From Photorhabdus caribbeanensis (GTDB lineage: Bacteria > Pseudomonadota > Gammaproteobacteria > Enterobacterales > Enterobacteriaceae): DNA of 64,000 bases. Below the pieces are notes generated by a model. That model saw nothing but the letters and a program-made list of their open reading frames with translations. It was not told the origin of the DNA and made no database searches. The position numbers were made by a program, and so were the translations under genes. This document shows, piece after piece, positions 28,564-38,056 of the stretch (positions within the stretch are counted from its first letter, which is position 1; every line of letters begins with the position of its first letter). The stretch is taken from contig NZ_RCWB01000001.1 in the NCBI RefSeq assembly GCF_018448885.1, positions 186,001-250,000 of the forward strand. The letters are read 5' to 3'.

Positions 28564-29118
28564 ATGCTGTCACTGAAACATGTTGCACAATTAACATATA
28601 ATACTTTGCAATCATATATGGATCAGAGAGGAATAGATTTGGCTGTTGGTCCTATCTCTGACAGCGATGCAAACATGCTAACGGGAGTGTATGGTGAGCT
28701 TAACTGGGGCTATTATATTACAGAGATCGGTAATCGACATGACTGTTTCAGCTTATGTATAAAATTTGTCATATCAAGGGAAAATCTTCAAATTGAGTCT
28801 GCTCCGGCTGGGGTCGCTTTGTCTACATACGATTTAAGCGATAAGAGTTTTAACATCCATGTATTAGAAAATTTTGTGAAGGATACAGAAAATCATCCAT
28901 TGCATAGAAAGATGCTTTTGTATACTCTGTATGCGACATTGATTTTTATGAATATGTCTGGTGGTGAAGATATTAGAATTCATGAACCTGTTAAGGATAA
29001 AATAGCTTACTATCGTTTGTTTGGTTTTGAGCTAGAGCGCTGCGGATATGTAATGTCATGTGATATTAAGACATTAACGGCAAAGTTGAAGAGTAGGTCT
29101 AAGGGGTTAATTCTTTGA
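28564..29118 (+). CDS. Unrecognised protein with possible acyltransferase-like end
   Basis: The 184-residue soluble protein has no signal peptide. Its C-terminal part (RIHEPVKDKIAYYRLFGFELERCGYVMSCDIKTL) has the look of the last strands of a GNAT fold, where a YYxxxGF element is common, but no acetyl-CoA pyrophosphate loop (Q/RxxGxG/A) is clear. The start follows AAGGTTGCTTT. Between argP and rpiA it is absent from the E. coli order, so it is probably lineage-specific. Function cannot be assigned. Confidence 0.6.
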   Translation: MLSLKHVAQLTYNTLQSYMDQRGIDLAVGPISDSDANMLTGVYGELNWGYYITEIGNRHDCFSLCIKFVISRENLQIESAPAGVALSTYDLSDKSFNIHVLENFVKDTENHPLHRKMLLYTLYATLIFMNMSGGEDIRIHEPVKDKIAYYRLFGFELERCGYVMSCDIKTLTAKLKSRSKGLIL

Positions 29119-29300
29119 TATCTCTGTGTTTATATGTGCGTTATGGTATCCAAGTAGACTAGGTAGAACCAAGTAAAATAGCTATTTTGTTCATTTAGAT
29201 TTGTTGCGATGGTCATAACAGAGAGATTTTGTCGGGAATTTTTTGTCTTGTATGACGAAATCAGTTCAGTAATGTGAAGTTGTTTTATGAGGTGTTGCTA

Positions 29301-29462
29301 ATGAGAACACAAAAAGAACCGATGTTCGATACCATTCAAACGTATAAAAAAGCTGGAGAGACCTTGGATTTTCTCATGAAAGTAGGTCCGGCTTTGGAAG
29401 AACATGCGCGGGCACCAAGCCAGGAAAAGCAAGGTCGTCGTCGCAACAAAGAAGCAGCATAA
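29301..29462 (+). CDS. Small basic protein, unknown
   Basis: The 53-residue protein starts MRTQKEPMFDTIQTYKKAGE and ends with a very basic tail (EKQGRRRNKEAA). GAGGTG lies 8 bp before the ATG, and a strong terminator follows the stop by 20 bp, both of which favour a real gene. An upstream in-frame GTG lacks a site. No family is recognised. Confidence 0.6.
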   Translation: MRTQKEPMFDTIQTYKKAGETLDFLMKVGPALEEHARAPSQEKQGRRRNKEAA

Positions 29463-29481
29463 ACATCACTCTTTTTGTCGC

Positions 29482-29502
29482 CCGCCATATGGCGGGTTTT
29501 TG
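29482..29502 (+). terminator. Rho-independent terminator
   Basis: The perfect palindrome CCCGCCATATGGCGGG is followed by TTTTT, placed just past the small basic gene. Confidence 0.9.
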
Positions 29503-29632
29503 GCATCATTTAATCTTATATTTCCCGTGGCTTATCCTATCCAACTTTAATTGAATTGCGGTTTCTTTGTTGCCATCAAAGTTTATACTAGTCGAGGTCT
29601 TTCCTTGTAACTGATATAGGCAATGAATTGAT

Positions 29633-30292
29633 ATGACTCAGGACGAACTAAAAAAAGCAGTAGGTTGGGCAGCACTCGAATTTGTTACGCCAGGAACAAT
29701 TGTGGGTGTGGGGACAGGTTCAACGGCTTCACATTTTATTGATGCCCTCGGTTCCATTAAAGATCAAATTGAAGGGGCAGTATCCAGCTCTGAGGCTTCT
29801 ACTGAGAAGTTAAAAAGCTTGGGAATTCCTGTATTTGATTGTAATGAAGTGGATTCCCTTGATATCTATGTTGATGGTGCGGATGAAATCAATGGCAATA
29901 TGCAGATGATTAAAGGTGGCGGGGCTGCATTAACGCGCGAAAAAATCATTGCTGCAATAGCAAAAAAATTCGTTTGTATTGTTGATGCTTCTAAAAAAGT
30001 TGACGTATTGGGTAAATTTCCTCTGCCAGTCGAGGTGATCCCAATGGCTCGCGCTTATGTTGCTCGTGAGTTGGTTAAGTTGGGGGGAGTACCAGAATAT
30101 CGTCAGAATGTGGTGACGGATAACGGCAATGTGATCCTTGATGTGCATAATCTAGCCATACTCGATCCTGTTGAGTTAGAGAATAAAATTAATCGTATCT
30201 CCGGTGTAGTGACTGTGGGCTTATTTGCTAACCGTGGTGCGGATATTATATTGATGGGAACACTTGATGGAGTGAAAACCATCACTCAATAA
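29633..30292 (+). CDS. rpiA: Ribose-5-phosphate isomerase A
   Basis: The 219-residue protein has E. coli RpiA length. Substrate-binding loops GVGTGSTA and SSSEAST, the catalytic DGADEIN region, and [12 protein letters not shown] with the general-base glutamate are all present. It interconverts ribose-5-phosphate and ribulose-5-phosphate in the pentose phosphate pathway. It precedes serA, as in E. coli. Confidence 0.98.
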   Translation: MTQDELKKAVGWAALEFVTPGTIVGVGTGSTASHFIDALGSIKDQIEGAVSSSEASTEKLKSLGIPVFDCNEVDSLDIYVDGADEINGNMQMIKGGGAALTREKIIAAIAKKFVCIVDASKKVDVLGKFPLPVEVIPMARAYVARELVKLGGVPEYRQNVVTDNGNVILDVHNLAILDPVELENKINRISGVVTVGLFANRGADIILMGTLDGVKTITQ

Positions 30293-30305
30293 TATTATTC
30301 ATAGG

Positions 30306-30336
30306 GGGCGAAGTTTTTCGCCCTTAAAAATTTTTT
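30306..30336 (+). terminator. Rho-independent terminator of rpiA
   Basis: The 7-bp stem GGGCGAA / TTCGCCC with a GTTT loop is followed by TTAAAAATTTTTT, about 14 bp after the stop. Confidence 0.85.
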
Positions 30337-30565
30337 CACTTTTCAAATTGGTGAAGAATTTAGTGATATATTTCATATCGCTGGTTGTTATTTAACCTAA
30401 ATCCTAATTTTGTTCTCTTTCAGATCATTTTATTCCGCATAATAACTACTTTATTAAGACTTATGTGACGGGAATAGCAATCGTTTATATTGCTGTGTTC
30501 GTTTTTTTTGTTATGTTGAGAGAATGAATCTTAAATGTAACGAAGAGTAACAATAGGCAGGATAA

Positions 30566-31807
30566 ATGGTTAAGGTATCTCTGGAAAAAGATAAGATTAA
30601 ATTTTTGTTATTGGAAGGTGTGCATCAGAGCACGGTAGAAAATCTGCGGGCAGCCGGTTATAGCAATATCGAATATCATAAGGGAGCATTAGATTCCGAA
30701 GAGTTAAAAGAGACAATTCGTGATGCCCATTTTGTTGGTATCCGTTCCCGCACACAACTGACCGAAGACATTTTTCAGGCAGCCGAAAAATTGGTTGCTG
30801 TAGGTTGTTTCTGTATTGGCACCAATCAAGTTGATCTGAAAGCGGCTGCGAAACGTGGTATCCCTGTCTTTAATGCGCCATTTTCTAATACCCGTTCTGT
30901 TGCTGAAATGGTCCTTGGTGAATTGTTGTTATTGCTGCGTCGTATCCCTTTAGCGAATGCGAAAGCTCATCGAGGGGTATGGGATAAGCAGGCTAAGGGC
31001 TGCTATGAAGTGCGTGGGAAAAAATTGGGTATCATCGGTTACGGCCATATTGGTACTCAGCTTGGTATTCTGGCTGAAAATATCGGAATGGATGTCTACT
31101 TTTACGATATTGAAAACAAATTGCCATTAGGTAATGCCCATCAGGTACGTCATTTGTCAGAATTACTGAATATGAGTGATGTGGTTAGTTTGCATGTACC
31201 GGAAACGCCATCGACTAAAAATATGATTGGCGCAACCGAACTTACACTGATGAAACCGGGTTCTATCTTGATCAATGCTTCACGTGGGACGGTGGTGGAT
31301 ATTCCGGCATTATGTGATGCATTGGAAAGCGAACATCTATCAGGGGCGGCTGTGGATGTGTTCCCTGTTGAACCGGCAACCAATAATGATCCGTTTGAAT
31401 CACCGTTGTGTAAATTTGATAATGTGTTGCTGACGCCACATATTGGTGGCTCTACCCAGGAAGCGCAAGAAAACATTGGTTATGAAGTAGCAGGAAAGTT
31501 AGCGAAATACTCTGATAATGGTTCTACCTTATCAGCAGTAAACTTCCCAGAAGTGTCTCTTCCTGTTCATGCTGATGATACCAACCGGTTTTTGCATATT
31601 CATGAAAATCGTCCGGGTATATTGAACAGTATTAACCAGGTGTTTGCTGAACAGGATATCAATATTGCCGCTCAGTATCTGCGTACCAGTGGGGACATGG
31701 GTTATGTGGTTATTGATATTGTGACTGAAAATCCGGCTCAAGCTGAAATGGTATTTCAGAAACTGAAAGCATTGCCAGGGACTATCCGTTCTCGTCTGCT
31801 TTACTGA
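30566..31807 (+). CDS. serA: D-3-phosphoglycerate dehydrogenase
   Basis: The 413-residue enzyme commits 3-phosphoglycerate to serine synthesis, which supplies the glycine cleavage system nearby. It has a Rossmann motif GYGHIGTQLG, the catalytic arginine/glutamate/histidine regions (NASRGTVVD, DVFPVEP, TPHIGGST) and a C-terminal ACT domain (HENRPGILNSINQVF) that binds serine for feedback inhibition. The ATG follows AGG-type sequence. The 270-bp gap after rpiA leaves room for its own promoter. Confidence 0.98.
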   Translation: MVKVSLEKDKIKFLLLEGVHQSTVENLRAAGYSNIEYHKGALDSEELKETIRDAHFVGIRSRTQLTEDIFQAAEKLVAVGCFCIGTNQVDLKAAAKRGIPVFNAPFSNTRSVAEMVLGELLLLLRRIPLANAKAHRGVWDKQAKGCYEVRGKKLGIIGYGHIGTQLGILAENIGMDVYFYDIENKLPLGNAHQVRHLSELLNMSDVVSLHVPETPSTKNMIGATELTLMKPGSILINASRGTVVDIPALCDALESEHLSGAAVDVFPVEPATNNDPFESPLCKFDNVLLTPHIGGSTQEAQENIGYEVAGKLAKYSDNGSTLSAVNFPEVSLPVHADDTNRFLHIHENRPGILNSINQVFAEQDINIAAQYLRTSGDMGYVVIDIVTENPAQAEMVFQKLKALPGTIRSRLLY

Positions 31808-31854
31808 TTATTTTGATATGTCACAAATGGGCGTTTTGTGTAGGCGCCCATATT

Positions 31855-32451
31855 TTACTGCCACTGCCAGATTTTTTCAGGAGTGATGATTTCTGGTAAT
31901 GGGATATCCCATTCGGCTGTTGGCAATGTATCGACTAATTGGCAGTTATGTGCCAAACCTATCGGATAGAAGTTTTTTTGTTGCCATTGGCTCAGTGTAC
32001 GATCATAAAAACCACCACCCATGCCAAGCCGCTGCCCTGTGCGGTCAAAAGCAACCAGCGGGACCATCATAATATCCAGCTCTGATAACGGTAAAACCTG
32101 GCTAACATCTAGCGGCGGCTCTTCTATATTGAAGCGATTTCTGACAAGCGAGGTGTTGGGTTGATAGTTTAAAAACAGCAGATGGTGATGACGGAAAGGA
32201 TGTAATACGGGCAGATAGATCTGCTTATTTTGTTGCCAGAGTTGGTTAATCAGTGGACGGGTATCAAGTTCACCATCAAACGAAAGAAATAGCGCGATTT
32301 TATTGGCTTGGCAAATTTTGGGGTGGTTGATTGCTCGCTCAGCAGCTTGTCTTGCAAACAGCGATTGTTGTTCAGGGGTGAGTTCACGGCGTCGCTGGCG
32401 TATTTTCTTTCTAATGCTCTGTCTGAGTGATAATAGAGACTCTGATTGCAT
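31855..32451 (-). CDS. fau: 5-formyltetrahydrofolate cyclo-ligase (YgfA/Fau)
   Basis: The 198-residue protein has the family motifs: basic N-terminus (SIRKKIRQRRRELTPEQQ), FLSFDGELDTRPL and the ATP/folate-binding MVPLVAFDRTGQRLGMGGGFYDRTL. It converts 5-formyl-THF to 5,10-methenyl-THF using ATP. It lies directly downstream of ssrS on the same strand, the ssrS-ygfA operon of enterobacteria. The ATG at 32451 is used; the longer frame would start at a TTG inside 6S RNA. Confidence 0.95.
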   Translation of the reverse strand: MQSESLLSLRQSIRKKIRQRRRELTPEQQSLFARQAAERAINHPKICQANKIALFLSFDGELDTRPLINQLWQQNKQIYLPVLHPFRHHHLLFLNYQPNTSLVRNRFNIEEPPLDVSQVLPLSELDIMMVPLVAFDRTGQRLGMGGGFYDRTLSQWQQKNFYPIGLAHNCQLVDTLPTAEWDIPLPEIITPEKIWQWQ

Positions 32452-32489
32452 AGAACCTGCGATTGGATAGCAGCAGCGATTAAGGTTGA

Positions 32490-32675
32490 GATTCTCCAAG
32501 ATGCCGTTACAGGTAGTAACCCTTGAACCCTTGGTTCAAGGTGAACGCAGCGTCGCAGCTTTAAGGCTTCTCGGCCGAACCGAGCATGCACACCAGACTA
32601 CGGAGCACCACATTCTATCATGTATGAAATATCGGCTCAGGGGACTTTCCCCGTTCACGAACATCTCAGAGAAAT
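32490..32675 (-). ncRNA. ssrS: 6S RNA
   Basis: The roughly 186-nt RNA matches E. coli 6S RNA in order: 5' ATTTCTCTGAGATGTTCG, then AGTCCCCTGAGCCGATATTT, the GAATGTGG...GCTCCG bubble strand, GAGCATGCTCGG-like apical stem, GAGAAGCCTTAAA, and TTCACCTTGAACCAAGGGTT with a 3' GGCATCTTGGAGAA. 6S binds sigma70-RNA polymerase in stationary phase and blocks many promoters. Ends are placed by analogy with the E. coli transcript and may be off by a few bases. fau follows. Confidence 0.95.
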
Positions 32676-32785
32676 TTATTCAGCGCTTGTAAGCAACTTT
32701 GTGACACCTATTGTATGAAACTAAATACAGAAAGCAACTAATTCTCGAATGATTCACTCACTAATGTATGATTTATCAATAGAAT

Positions 32786-33115
32786 TCATTCATTTGGTGA
32801 AGTAGTGCTCTCCGTGATGCGACCTTGTTCCACTAATGCTTGTTCTATAGTCTGTTGGAGCATCTTTATTTTCTGTTCCATATTATAGGCATAGTCACGG
32901 GTTTTCACTTTTTCTTGTGCCAATTCGTGACAGATATTCAGTGCCACAATAAAAATCAGTTGTTCAGTATTGGTTACTCTGGTGCGTTCTTTCAAATCTT
33001 CTAAACGTTGCTCAAGTTCCACAGCCGCAGCCAGTAATGCTTCTTTTTGCTCTGATGGACAATTGACACGTAGTGACCGCCCAAAAATCTGGATATCTAC
33101 CGGTTGTGCAGACAT
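32786..33115 (-). CDS. zapA: Cell division protein ZapA
   Basis: The 109-residue protein has the ZapA opening ([27 protein letters not shown]) and a long C-terminal helix for coiled-coil tetramerisation (about residues 50-100). It cross-links FtsZ filaments at midcell. As in E. coli it lies upstream of ssrS-fau on the same strand and divergent from ygfB. Confidence 0.96.
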   Translation of the reverse strand: MSAQPVDIQIFGRSLRVNCPSEQKEALLAAAVELEQRLEDLKERTRVTNTEQLIFIVALNICHELAQEKVKTRDYAYNMEQKIKMLQQTIEQALVEQGRITESTTSPNE

Positions 33116-33143
33116 GACCCCTTCCTGACTTATTACTGCGCGT

Positions 33144-33176
33144 CGGTTTTAATTCTGGATTGTAGAATTAAAACCG
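33144..33176. other. Perfect 13-bp inverted repeat upstream of zapA
   Basis: CGGTTTTAATTCT and AGAATTAAAACCG flank a 7-base loop in the divergent zapA-ygfB gap, about 29 bp before the zapA ATG. It could be a 5' mRNA hairpin on zapA or a dimeric regulator site; no T-run supports termination towards ygfB. Confidence 0.6.
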
Positions 33177-33300
33177 GCGCCAATCATTGTAACGCGATAC
33201 CGACAGACAACTAACGATTAGCTAGGTTGTTGTCTGGTATAGCGACTCCCCTTGGTGGTAGCATAGCATGAACTTACACCGTCAACGATGACCAATACAC

Positions 33301-33876
33301 ATGTCTATACAGAATTCATTACCAGATTATCAATCTTTTGACGAAATATTGCATCAACAGTCAGTAGCGCTGACGGCAGCGGAGATGCATGGGTTGATTA
33401 GCGGCCTGCTGTGCGGCGGTAATCGCGACAGTAGTTGGCAGGTCTTAGTTCATGACTTAGCGAATGATGGGTTAGCTTTTTCCCATCCATTAGCTCAACA
33501 ATTGCGTGAATTACGTGAAATCACATTTGAATCATTGGATGACAGTAATTTTGCATTCAGTTTATTGCTGCCAGATGAGGACGATAATGTGTTTGAACGA
33601 GCAGATGCATTAGCGGGATGGGTTAACCATTTTTTACTGGGATTAGGTGTTGCTCAACCGAAGTTCGCGGATAGAAAAGAGATCGGTGAGATTATTGGTG
33701 ATTTGCGCAATATCGGTCTGCTTGGTTATGAAGAAAGTGATGATCAAGAAGAGCTAGCCCAGGCACTGGAAGAGGTCCTTGAATATGTGCGGGTGGCTGC
33801 ACAGCTTTGCTATATCGCCTTTACTGAACCTAAAACTGTTTTAATCGCCAAAAATGATAAACCAACATTGCATTAA
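33301..33876 (+). CDS. ygfB: UPF0149 family protein YgfB
   Basis: The 191-residue acidic helical protein matches YgfB ([60 protein letters not shown]). The family has unclear function in enterobacteria. It is the first gene of the ygfB-pepP-ubiH-ubiI run, with 46 bp before pepP. Confidence 0.95.
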   Translation: MSIQNSLPDYQSFDEILHQQSVALTAAEMHGLISGLLCGGNRDSSWQVLVHDLANDGLAFSHPLAQQLRELREITFESLDDSNFAFSLLLPDEDDNVFERADALAGWVNHFLLGLGVAQPKFADRKEIGEIIGDLRNIGLLGYEESDDQEELAQALEEVLEYVRVAAQLCYIAFTEPKTVLIAKNDKPTLH

Positions 33877-33922
33877 TCGGTGTTTATTGAACGCAAAATA
33901 ATTATAAGTCGCAGGAGAGGGT

Positions 33923-35239
33923 ATGATCAAACAAGAATATTTATCCCGCCGTCAGGCTTTACTGGCAAAAATGGCTCCGGCCAGCGCAGCGATTATTTTT
34001 TCTGCCTCGCCTGCGCCACGAAATTCAGATAATGAACATCCCTATCGTCAGCATAGTGATTTCCTTTATTTGACCGGGTTTAATGAACCGGAAGCGGTGC
34101 TGATATTAATTAAGAGTGATGATACGCATAATCATAGTGTGCTTTTTAATCGAGCGCGTGACCTGACTGCGGAAATTTGGTTTGGTCGTCGTCTTGGGCA
34201 AGAAGCGGCGCCGGAAAAACTGGGTGTTGACCGAGCTTTGCCTTTTGATGAGATCAAGGAGGAGCTTTATCAATTACTGAATGGTTTGGATGTGGTTTAT
34301 CACGCACAGGGCGAATTTGCCTACGCCGATGAAATTGTCTTTCATGCGTTGGATATATTAAGAAAAGGCGGTCGCCGTAATCTTTCTGCGCCTTTAACGA
34401 TGACTGACTGGCGCCCTTGGGTGCATGAAATGCGGTTGTTCAAATCCAAGGCAGAAATTGAAGTTATGCGCCGGGCAGGTGAAATCAGTGCGCAGGCTCA
34501 TATGCGTGCGATGAAAATTTGCCGCCCAGGTATGTTTGAGTATCAACTGGAAGCCGAAATTCATCACGAATTTACTTATCAGGGGGCTCGCTACCCTGCT
34601 TACAACACGATTGTCGGGAGTGGTGAAAATAGCTGTATTCTGCACTACACCGAGAATGAAAGTAGGATGAAAGAGGGTGACTTGGTGTTGGTTGACGCAG
34701 GTTGTGAATATCTGGGTTATGCCGGAGATATCACCCGTACTTTCCCTGTCAATGGCAAGTTTACCCGTGCTCAGCGTGAAATTTACGATATCGTCCTGAA
34801 AACGCTCAATGTCTCATTGGAATTGTATAAGCCGGGAACCAGCATCAACAAAGTCACAGAACATGTCGTTCAGATTATGGTAGAAGAGTTGGTGAAACTG
34901 GGCGTTATGCACGGTGAAGTTGAACATTTAATCGAAACTAAAGCCTATCGTCAGTTCTTTATGCATGGCTTGAGTCATTGGTTAGGGTTGGATGTGCATG
35001 ATGTCGGTGACTATGGTGTAGAGCGTGACCGTATTTTGCAACCAGGGATGATATTGACTGTTGAACCGGGGCTTTATATTGCACCGGATGCCGATGTGCC
35101 GATGGAATATCGTGGTATCGGTATTCGTATCGAAGATGATATTTTGATCACTGAAACAGGTAATGAAAACCTGACGGCCAGTGTCGTTAAAGAAGCTGAT
35201 GAGATTGAAGCTCTGATGGCGGAAGCAAAACAGGGTTAA
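33923..35239 (+). CDS. pepP: Xaa-Pro aminopeptidase P
   Basis: The 438-residue cytoplasmic metallopeptidase removes N-terminal residues preceding proline. The N-terminal domain is followed by the pita-bread domain with dinuclear metal ligands: aspartates in VDAGCEY...GDITRTFPV, histidine in HGLSHWLGLDVHD, and glutamates in TVEPGLYI and GIRIEDD. GGAGAGGG precedes the ATG. ubiH starts 8 bp after the stop. Confidence 0.97.
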   Translation: MIKQEYLSRRQALLAKMAPASAAIIFSASPAPRNSDNEHPYRQHSDFLYLTGFNEPEAVLILIKSDDTHNHSVLFNRARDLTAEIWFGRRLGQEAAPEKLGVDRALPFDEIKEELYQLLNGLDVVYHAQGEFAYADEIVFHALDILRKGGRRNLSAPLTMTDWRPWVHEMRLFKSKAEIEVMRRAGEISAQAHMRAMKICRPGMFEYQLEAEIHHEFTYQGARYPAYNTIVGSGENSCILHYTENESRMKEGDLVLVDAGCEYLGYAGDITRTFPVNGKFTRAQREIYDIVLKTLNVSLELYKPGTSINKVTEHVVQIMVEELVKLGVMHGEVEHLIETKAYRQFFMHGLSHWLGLDVHDVGDYGVERDRILQPGMILTVEPGLYIAPDADVPMEYRGIGIRIEDDILITETGNENLTASVVKEADEIEALMAEAKQG

Positions 35240-35247
35240 GTTAAAGA

Positions 35248-36426
35248 ATGAACGTGATTATCGTTGGTGGAGGCATGACCGGCGCGACGCTTGCGCTGGC
35301 GATATCTTCCCTGAGTAAGGGGCAGATTCATGTGTCCCTGATTGAAGCAGCAGAGCCGGAGCAGACACATCCCGGTTTTGATGCCAGAGCGATAGCGCTG
35401 GCTTATGGAACTTGTCAGCGTTTACAGCAGATTGGCGTTTGGTCTGCTCTGGAAGATTATGTGATACCAATAACTCACGTTCATGTTAGTGATCGTGGTC
35501 ATGCAGGGTTTGTGAACCTTTATGCAAAAGAATATAACATTCCAGCTTTAGGTAATGTTATCGAATTGTACGATGCAGGTCGGTGTTTGTTCAGGTTGCT
35601 GAAAAATACGCCTGGTGTAACCCTCTATTGTCCATCCAGGGTTATGGCTGTTGAAAGAACGCTGTCATCGGTCGCTGTCACTCTGGACAGCGGCGAACGA
35701 CTGCAAGGTGAATTGCTGGTAGCGGCGGATGGCAGCCATTCTGCTATTGGTCACGCCTGTAATATTCAGTGGCGACGGCACGCTTATGAACAGGTTGCCG
35801 TGATTACCAATGTACTGACCTCAGAGCATCCGCGAGGCAGTGCATTTGAACGTTTCACAGAACATGGCCCGCTTGCTTTGTTGCCAATGTCTGGGGGGCG
35901 AAGCTCGCTGGTATGGTGCCATCAGTTGGCGCGGAAAAAGGAGATAGCGGGTTGGAATAATGAGCAATTTCTTCGGCAGTTACAGCAAGCATTTGGCTGG
36001 AGACTAGGGAAAATATTGGAAACCGGTCAGCGTCATAGCTATCCATTGACTCTATCTACTGCAAATCAACAAATTAGCCACCGATTAGCATTGGTGGGAA
36101 ATGCCGCGCAAACATTACATCCGATTGCAGGTCAGGGTTTCAATCTTGGTATGCGAGATGTTATGACACTGGCTCAGATTGTTTCTGAGGCTTTTGCTGC
36201 GGGTCAGGATATCGGTGATTATCAGGTTCTGGCTAACTATCAACAGAAACGGGTTTTAGATCGGGAAAACACCATCGATATTACCGATGGATTGATACGG
36301 ATATTTGCCAATCGTTATTTTCCATTACAAGTCGGGCGTCACTTCGGCCTGATAATGATGGAAAAATGCTCTCCTATGCGGGATATACTGGCCCGTCAGA
36401 CTCTGGGTTGGGTCGCCCAAAGATAA
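35248..36426 (+). CDS. ubiH: 2-octaprenyl-6-methoxyphenyl hydroxylase UbiH
   Basis: The 392-residue FAD monooxygenase hydroxylates an aromatic-ring intermediate in ubiquinone synthesis. It has the N-terminal FAD motif VGGGMTGATLALA, the mid-protein VAADGSHSAIG, and the C-terminal VGNAAQTLHPIAGQGFNLG that is the UbiH version of the family's GD motif. It is tightly coupled to pepP and followed after 39 bp by the related ubiI. Confidence 0.96.
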   Translation: MNVIIVGGGMTGATLALAISSLSKGQIHVSLIEAAEPEQTHPGFDARAIALAYGTCQRLQQIGVWSALEDYVIPITHVHVSDRGHAGFVNLYAKEYNIPALGNVIELYDAGRCLFRLLKNTPGVTLYCPSRVMAVERTLSSVAVTLDSGERLQGELLVAADGSHSAIGHACNIQWRRHAYEQVAVITNVLTSEHPRGSAFERFTEHGPLALLPMSGGRSSLVWCHQLARKKEIAGWNNEQFLRQLQQAFGWRLGKILETGQRHSYPLTLSTANQQISHRLALVGNAAQTLHPIAGQGFNLGMRDVMTLAQIVSEAFAAGQDIGDYQVLANYQQKRVLDRENTIDITDGLIRIFANRYFPLQVGRHFGLIMMEKCSPMRDILARQTLGWVAQR

Positions 36427-36465
36427 CCGCAGATCAAGCAGACAAAATAAGAGGACATTATTATT

Positions 36466-37698
36466 ATGCAATCATTTGACGTGGTTATCGCTGGCGGCGG
36501 TATGGTTGGTTTAGCGCTTGCCTGTGGTTTACAAGGCAGTGGCTTGCGGGTGGCCGTGGTGGAGAGCTATCCGCCTACTCAACCCGTTATTGCTGGAGAA
36601 GAGTATGCTTTGCGGGTTTCTGCAATTAATGCAGCCAGTGAACGCTTATTACAGCATCTTGGCGTGTGGCGACATATTCTGGATATGCGCACCAGTCCTT
36701 ATCAGAAAATGGAGGTTTGGGAGCGGGATAGCTTTGGCCGTATTCAGTTCAGCGCGGCTGAATATGGGCTGGAATATCTTGGTCATATCATTGAAAACCG
36801 GGTTATTCGTGAAACATTATGGAAAAAAGCGGATAGCTTATCTGATGTAACCATTTTGGCGCCGGCGGCTTTGCAACAGGTTGCCTGGGGTGAAAATGAA
36901 GCTTTTATGACTTTATCCGATGGTCGCATGTTAACTGCTCGTTTAGTTGTTGGTGCTGATGGCGCTCATTCATGGTTGCGTCAACATGCTGATATCCCTC
37001 TCACATTCTGGGATTATGAACATCATGCATTGGTAGCCACTATTCGCACCGAAGAGCCGCACGGCCGGGTTGCCCGTCAGGTCTTTTATGGTGAGGGTAT
37101 TTTGGCGTTTTTGCCCCTTGCCGATCCTCATTTGTGTTCTATCGTCTGGTCACTACCGGGTGAAGTTGCTGAACAGTACAAACAGTTTGATCATCAGCGT
37201 TTCAACCAGCAATTGGCGGTAGATTTTGATCTGCGCCTTGGTCAATGTGAACTGATGGGTGAACGTCTGACAATCCCACTAACCGGTCGCTATGCCCGTA
37301 ATTTTGCGGCTCATCGGCTGGCTCTGTTGGGAGATGCCGCTCACACTATTCACCCATTGGCAGGTCAGGGAGTAAATTTGGGCTTTATGGATGTCGCTGA
37401 ACTGATAGGTGAACTGCGTCGTTTGCATAGTCAGGGAAAAGATATTGGTCAGCACTTTTATTTACGTCGCTATGAACGCCGACGTAAACATGCTGCTGCT
37501 GTGATGCTGGCTGGAATGCAAGGTTTTCGTCAATTATTTGATGGCAATAATCCGGCGAAAAAACTTTTGCGGGATGTCGGGTTATCTCTGGCAAATAATT
37601 TACCGGGAATTAAACCTAAATTACTTCATCAGGCAATGGGATTGAATGATTTGCCGGACTGGCTCTCTTCTAAATCCTATTCGGCTGAAAAAATCTAA
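36466..37698 (+). CDS. ubiI: 2-octaprenylphenol hydroxylase UbiI (VisC)
   Basis: The 410-residue FAD monooxygenase is a paralogue of UbiH, with AGGGMVGLALACGL at the N-terminus, VVGADGAHSWLR and LLGDAAHTIHPLAGQGVNLGFMD. It performs the C5 ring hydroxylation in ubiquinone biosynthesis. E. coli UbiI is about ten residues shorter. It ends the ygfB-pepP-ubiH-ubiI run. Confidence 0.96.
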   Translation: MQSFDVVIAGGGMVGLALACGLQGSGLRVAVVESYPPTQPVIAGEEYALRVSAINAASERLLQHLGVWRHILDMRTSPYQKMEVWERDSFGRIQFSAAEYGLEYLGHIIENRVIRETLWKKADSLSDVTILAPAALQQVAWGENEAFMTLSDGRMLTARLVVGADGAHSWLRQHADIPLTFWDYEHHALVATIRTEEPHGRVARQVFYGEGILAFLPLADPHLCSIVWSLPGEVAEQYKQFDHQRFNQQLAVDFDLRLGQCELMGERLTIPLTGRYARNFAAHRLALLGDAAHTIHPLAGQGVNLGFMDVAELIGELRRLHSQGKDIGQHFYLRRYERRRKHAAAVMLAGMQGFRQLFDGNNPAKKLLRDVGLSLANNLPGIKPKLLHQAMGLNDLPDWLSSKSYSAEKI

Positions 37699-37737
37699 TT
37701 TAGCCTCTGCTTATCGATAACTTTTTCTCATATCTTG

Positions 37738-37773
37738 CTGAAATATGAATAGGTGATTTTATTCATATTTCAG
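37738..37773 (+). terminator. Hairpin after ubiI
   Basis: A perfect 13-bp AT-rich stem CTGAAATATGAAT / ATTCATATTTCAG with a 10-base loop lies 40 bp after the stop. Little T-run follows, so it is a probable 3' end structure. The rest of the 358-bp gap to gcvT contains no gene and presumably the gcv promoter. Confidence 0.6.
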
Positions 37774-38056
37774 TTAGCTTGTAACAGAAAATGGGTGTTT
37801 TCTAAAGTTAATTGTTAATTTTGAGTATTATGACTCATTTTAATAGTTGAAAATTCTGCATACTCATAACACGTTTTTTGATGGTCACTGGATTGAACCC
37901 TATTTTTACTTATGGTTCATTTTGGTTTTCAGTGATAACTTTCATTTTAAGATATCGTTTGCGTCGCGTTTTTTAGCCGCTTTTTGTTCATGATTCACAG
38001 TATCTGTCGGTTAATACGCGGTATGTTTTCATGTAGGAAATGAAAAGAGGGAAATA

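Noticed and set aside
32452-32499. Longer fau start at a TTG
   Set aside because: It would begin inside 6S RNA; the ATG at 32451 fits the family N-terminus.
38000-38056. Glycine riboswitch before gcvT
   Set aside because: The short leader lacks paired aptamer-like structure, and enterobacteria control gcv by protein regulators.
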